From: Microbacteriaceae bacterium
GTDB lineage: Bacteria; Actinomycetota; Actinomycetes; Actinomycetales; Microbacteriaceae
DNA: 7,804 nt
Reading direction: 5' to 3'
NCBI GenBank assembly: GCA_024639925.1
Contig: JAHEGA010000005.1
Span: 15,479 to 23,282, forward strand
Part shown: positions 6,311 to 7,804 of the stretch, in pieces
How positions within the stretch are numbered: the stretch's first letter is position 1
How the letters are laid out: each line of letters begins with the position of its first letter
Program-made: the position numbers and the translations under genes
Notes under the pieces: model-generated
Told to the model about the DNA's origin: nothing
The model's input: the letters and a program-made list of their open reading frames with translations, nothing else
The model's database searches: none

Positions 6311-7777
6311 TTACTCGCCAGAACCAATCAGTTTGTCGCGCAGCGCGGACAGCGCCTCGTCATCGGCGAGCGTGCCTTCCTGCTCTGCGACGGCAGGCTG
6401 GCCGATCATCTCCTCTGCGTCTCCCTCAGAAGACTCGACGGGCACGATAACCATCGCTGCCATGTGAGCGACTTGAGCCTTGTGCGACTGCCAACGAGCC
6501 TGGGCGTCAGCGTACTGACCTTCCCAGACCTTGCGCTGGTCGTCAAAGCCCTCCAGCCATTCACCGGTTTCGACATTGAAGCCCTCAGGGTAGGCGTAGT
6601 TGCCCTTCTCGTCGTACTCGGTGGGCATGCCATAAAGAGCGGGATCAAACTCGGTGCCTTCGGGATCCACACCTTCGTTTGCCTGCTTGATAGACAGCGA
6701 GATCCGACGGCGTTCGAGGTCGATGTCGATAATCTTCACGAAGACCTGGTCTCCTGTTGCGACGACCTGCTCGGCAAGCTCGATGTGCTTGTCGGAGAGC
6801 TCGGAAATGTGAACCAAGCCTTCGATTCCGTCAGCAACTCGCACGAATGCACCGAATGGCACCAACTTAGTGACGGCTCCCGGCGCAATCTGACCGATCG
6901 CGTGAGTCCTGGCGAAGATCTGCCAGGGGTCTTCCTGGGTTGCTTTGAGCGAGAGCGACACTCGTTCGCGGTCCATGTCCACTTCGAGAACCTCGACGGT
7001 GACTTCCTGACCGACCTCAACGACCTCACTGGCGTGCTCAATGTGCTTCCAGCTGAGCTCGGAGACGTGAACAAGGCCGTCCACTCCTCCGAGGTCGACG
7101 AACGCACCGAAGTTGACGATCGAGGACACGATGCCCTTGCGCACCTGGCCCTTGACAAGGCCCTCCAGGAAGCTGGAGCGGTTCTGGCTCTGGCTTTCCT
7201 CGAGGAGGGCACGACGGGAGAGAACCACGTTATTGCGGTTCTTGTCGAGTTCGAGAATCTTGGCCTCCACCTCTTGACCCAGGTATGGGGTGAGGTCGCG
7301 AACGCGGCGGAGTTCAATGAGGGACGCGGGGAGGAACCCACGCAGACCAATGTCGACGATGAGGCCACCCTTGACGACCTCGATGACTGTGCCGGTAACG
7401 ACACCATCGGTTTCTTTGATCTTCTCAACGTCGCCCCACGCACGTTCGTACTGCGCGCGCTTCTTGGACAGAATGAGACGGCCTTCTTTGTCCTCTTTCT
7501 GGAGCACCAGGGCCTCGACGGCGTCGCCCACAGTAACGACCTCAGAGGGGTCAACGTCATGCTTGATGGACAGCTCGCGGGAGGGAATCACGCCCTCGGT
7601 CTTGTAACCGACATCGAGGAGGACTTCGTCTCGGTCGATTTTGACGACAGTACCCTCGATGAGGTCGCCATCGTTGAAGAATTTGAGTGTTTTCTCGACT
7701 TCAGCGAGGAAGTCTTCGGCACTGCCGATGTCGTTGATAGCGATTTGCTTCAGTCCGGCAGTTGTTGATTTAGTCAT
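6311..7777 (-). CDS. rpsA: 30S ribosomal protein S1
   Basis: S1 binds single-stranded mRNA and helps place it on the 30S subunit. The product is 488 residues with four S1/OB-fold RNA-binding repeats at about 35-105, 123-191, 208-278 and 295-365. Repeats 3 and 4 carry near-identical blocks (NFGAFVDLGGVDGLVHVSELS and PFGAFVRVADGIEGLVHISELS), and each repeat ends in a (V/I)xLS(x)(K/R) type strand. The region 366-488 is an actinobacterial-type tail with FDPALYGMPTEYDEKGNY and a Trp-rich EWLEGFDDQRKVWEG stretch, then an acidic, probably flexible end. Four repeats rather than the six of E. coli S1 is normal for Gram-positives. The ATG at 7775-7777 gives MTKSTTAGLKQIAINDIG, matching the usual actinobacterial start. 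No Shine-Dalgarno is visible upstream. The stop is TAA, unlike the TAG of coaE, uvrB and uvrA. A hairpin follows the gene. Confidence 0.98.
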   Translation of the reverse strand: MTKSTTAGLKQIAINDIGSAEDFLAEVEKTLKFFNDGDLIEGTVVKIDRDEVLLDVGYKTEGVIPSRELSIKHDVDPSEVVTVGDAVEALVLQKEDKEGRLILSKKRAQYERAWGDVEKIKETDGVVTGTVIEVVKGGLIVDIGLRGFLPASLIELRRVRDLTPYLGQEVEAKILELDKNRNNVVLSRRALLEESQSQNRSSFLEGLVKGQVRKGIVSSIVNFGAFVDLGGVDGLVHVSELSWKHIEHASEVVEVGQEVTVEVLEVDMDRERVSLSLKATQEDPWQIFARTHAIGQIAPGAVTKLVPFGAFVRVADGIEGLVHISELSDKHIELAEQVVATGDQVFVKIIDIDLERRRISLSIKQANEGVDPEGTEFDPALYGMPTEYDEKGNYAYPEGFNVETGEWLEGFDDQRKVWEGQYADAQARWQSHKAQVAHMAAMVIVPVESSEGDAEEMIGQPAVAEQEGTLADDEALSALRDKLIGSGE

Positions 7778-7804
7778 AGGGATAGGGATTGGGCGTTTCT
7801 ACTT
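7778..7804 (-). promoter_or_regulatory. Partial 5' leader of rpsA, no Shine-Dalgarno, tandem ATCCCT before the start codon
   Basis: Only 27 bases upstream of rpsA are in the window. Directly against the ATG are two copies of ATCCCT (7784-7789 and 7778-7783), a pyrimidine-rich stretch that cannot pair with the 16S anti-Shine-Dalgarno. No TANNNT lies at the leaderless distance, so the promoter is probably beyond the right edge and rpsA has a leader of unknown length. Whether this segment is regulatory cannot be decided from what is visible. Confidence 0.4.

Noticed and set aside
6464..7768. 434-codon open frame on the plus strand, opposite rpsA
   Set aside because: Its codons are aligned with those of rpsA, so its stops would need TTA, CTA or TCA codons in rpsA, which this gene avoids. 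The right end falls on the TCA at rpsA codon 4. The product resembles no family I know and S1 is unmistakable on the other strand.
7778..7804. A leaderless promoter for rpsA like those of its neighbours
   Set aside because: No TANNNT lies 6-7 bases before the ATG; the nearest TA (TATCCC) lacks the final T and the spacing.

Overview
The window is a housekeeping block of an actinobacterial chromosome. The four complete genes and one partial gene all lie on the minus strand. Read in the direction of transcription (right to left) the order is rpsA (ribosomal protein S1), coaE (dephospho-CoA kinase), uvrB, uvrA, and the first 213 codons of uvrC, which runs off the left edge. The rpsA-coaE-uvrB-uvrA order, a four-domain S1 with an acidic actinobacterial-type tail, and the protein details (for example the RDDKSYP stretch in UvrC) point to Actinomycetota. 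The direct uvrA-uvrC adjacency and moderately high GC suggest a Microbacteriaceae-like organism, but this family-level placement is an inference.

Layout: rpsA occupies 6311-7777, with only 27 bases of its leader visible. A strong 14-bp hairpin sits just after its stop codon. coaE (5596-6246) follows, then uvrB (3535-5586) after 9 bases, uvrA (645-3497) after 37 bases, and uvrC (from 639) after 5 bases. No stretch over 60 bases lacks a gene. I found no mobile element, tRNA, CRISPR array or horizontally acquired cargo.

Function: UvrA, UvrB and UvrC together form the whole bacterial nucleotide excision repair machine: damage recognition, verification and loading, and dual incision. CoaE does the last step of coenzyme A synthesis and S1 is a translation factor; their link to the repair genes is positional, not biochemical.

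The most interesting signal is regulatory. coaE, uvrB and uvrA each carry a TAGNNT hexamer (TAGGGT, TAGGCT, TAGACT) exactly six bases before an RTG codon, and none has a convincing Shine-Dalgarno sequence. This is the known actinobacterial arrangement for leaderless transcripts, in which the -10 box fires onto the first base of the start codon. If correct, it shortens coaE and uvrA by two codons relative to the longest reading frame and gives each gene its own promoter inside an apparently compact operon. uvrC lacks the motif and looks translationally coupled to uvrA. I see no previously undescribed protein system here.
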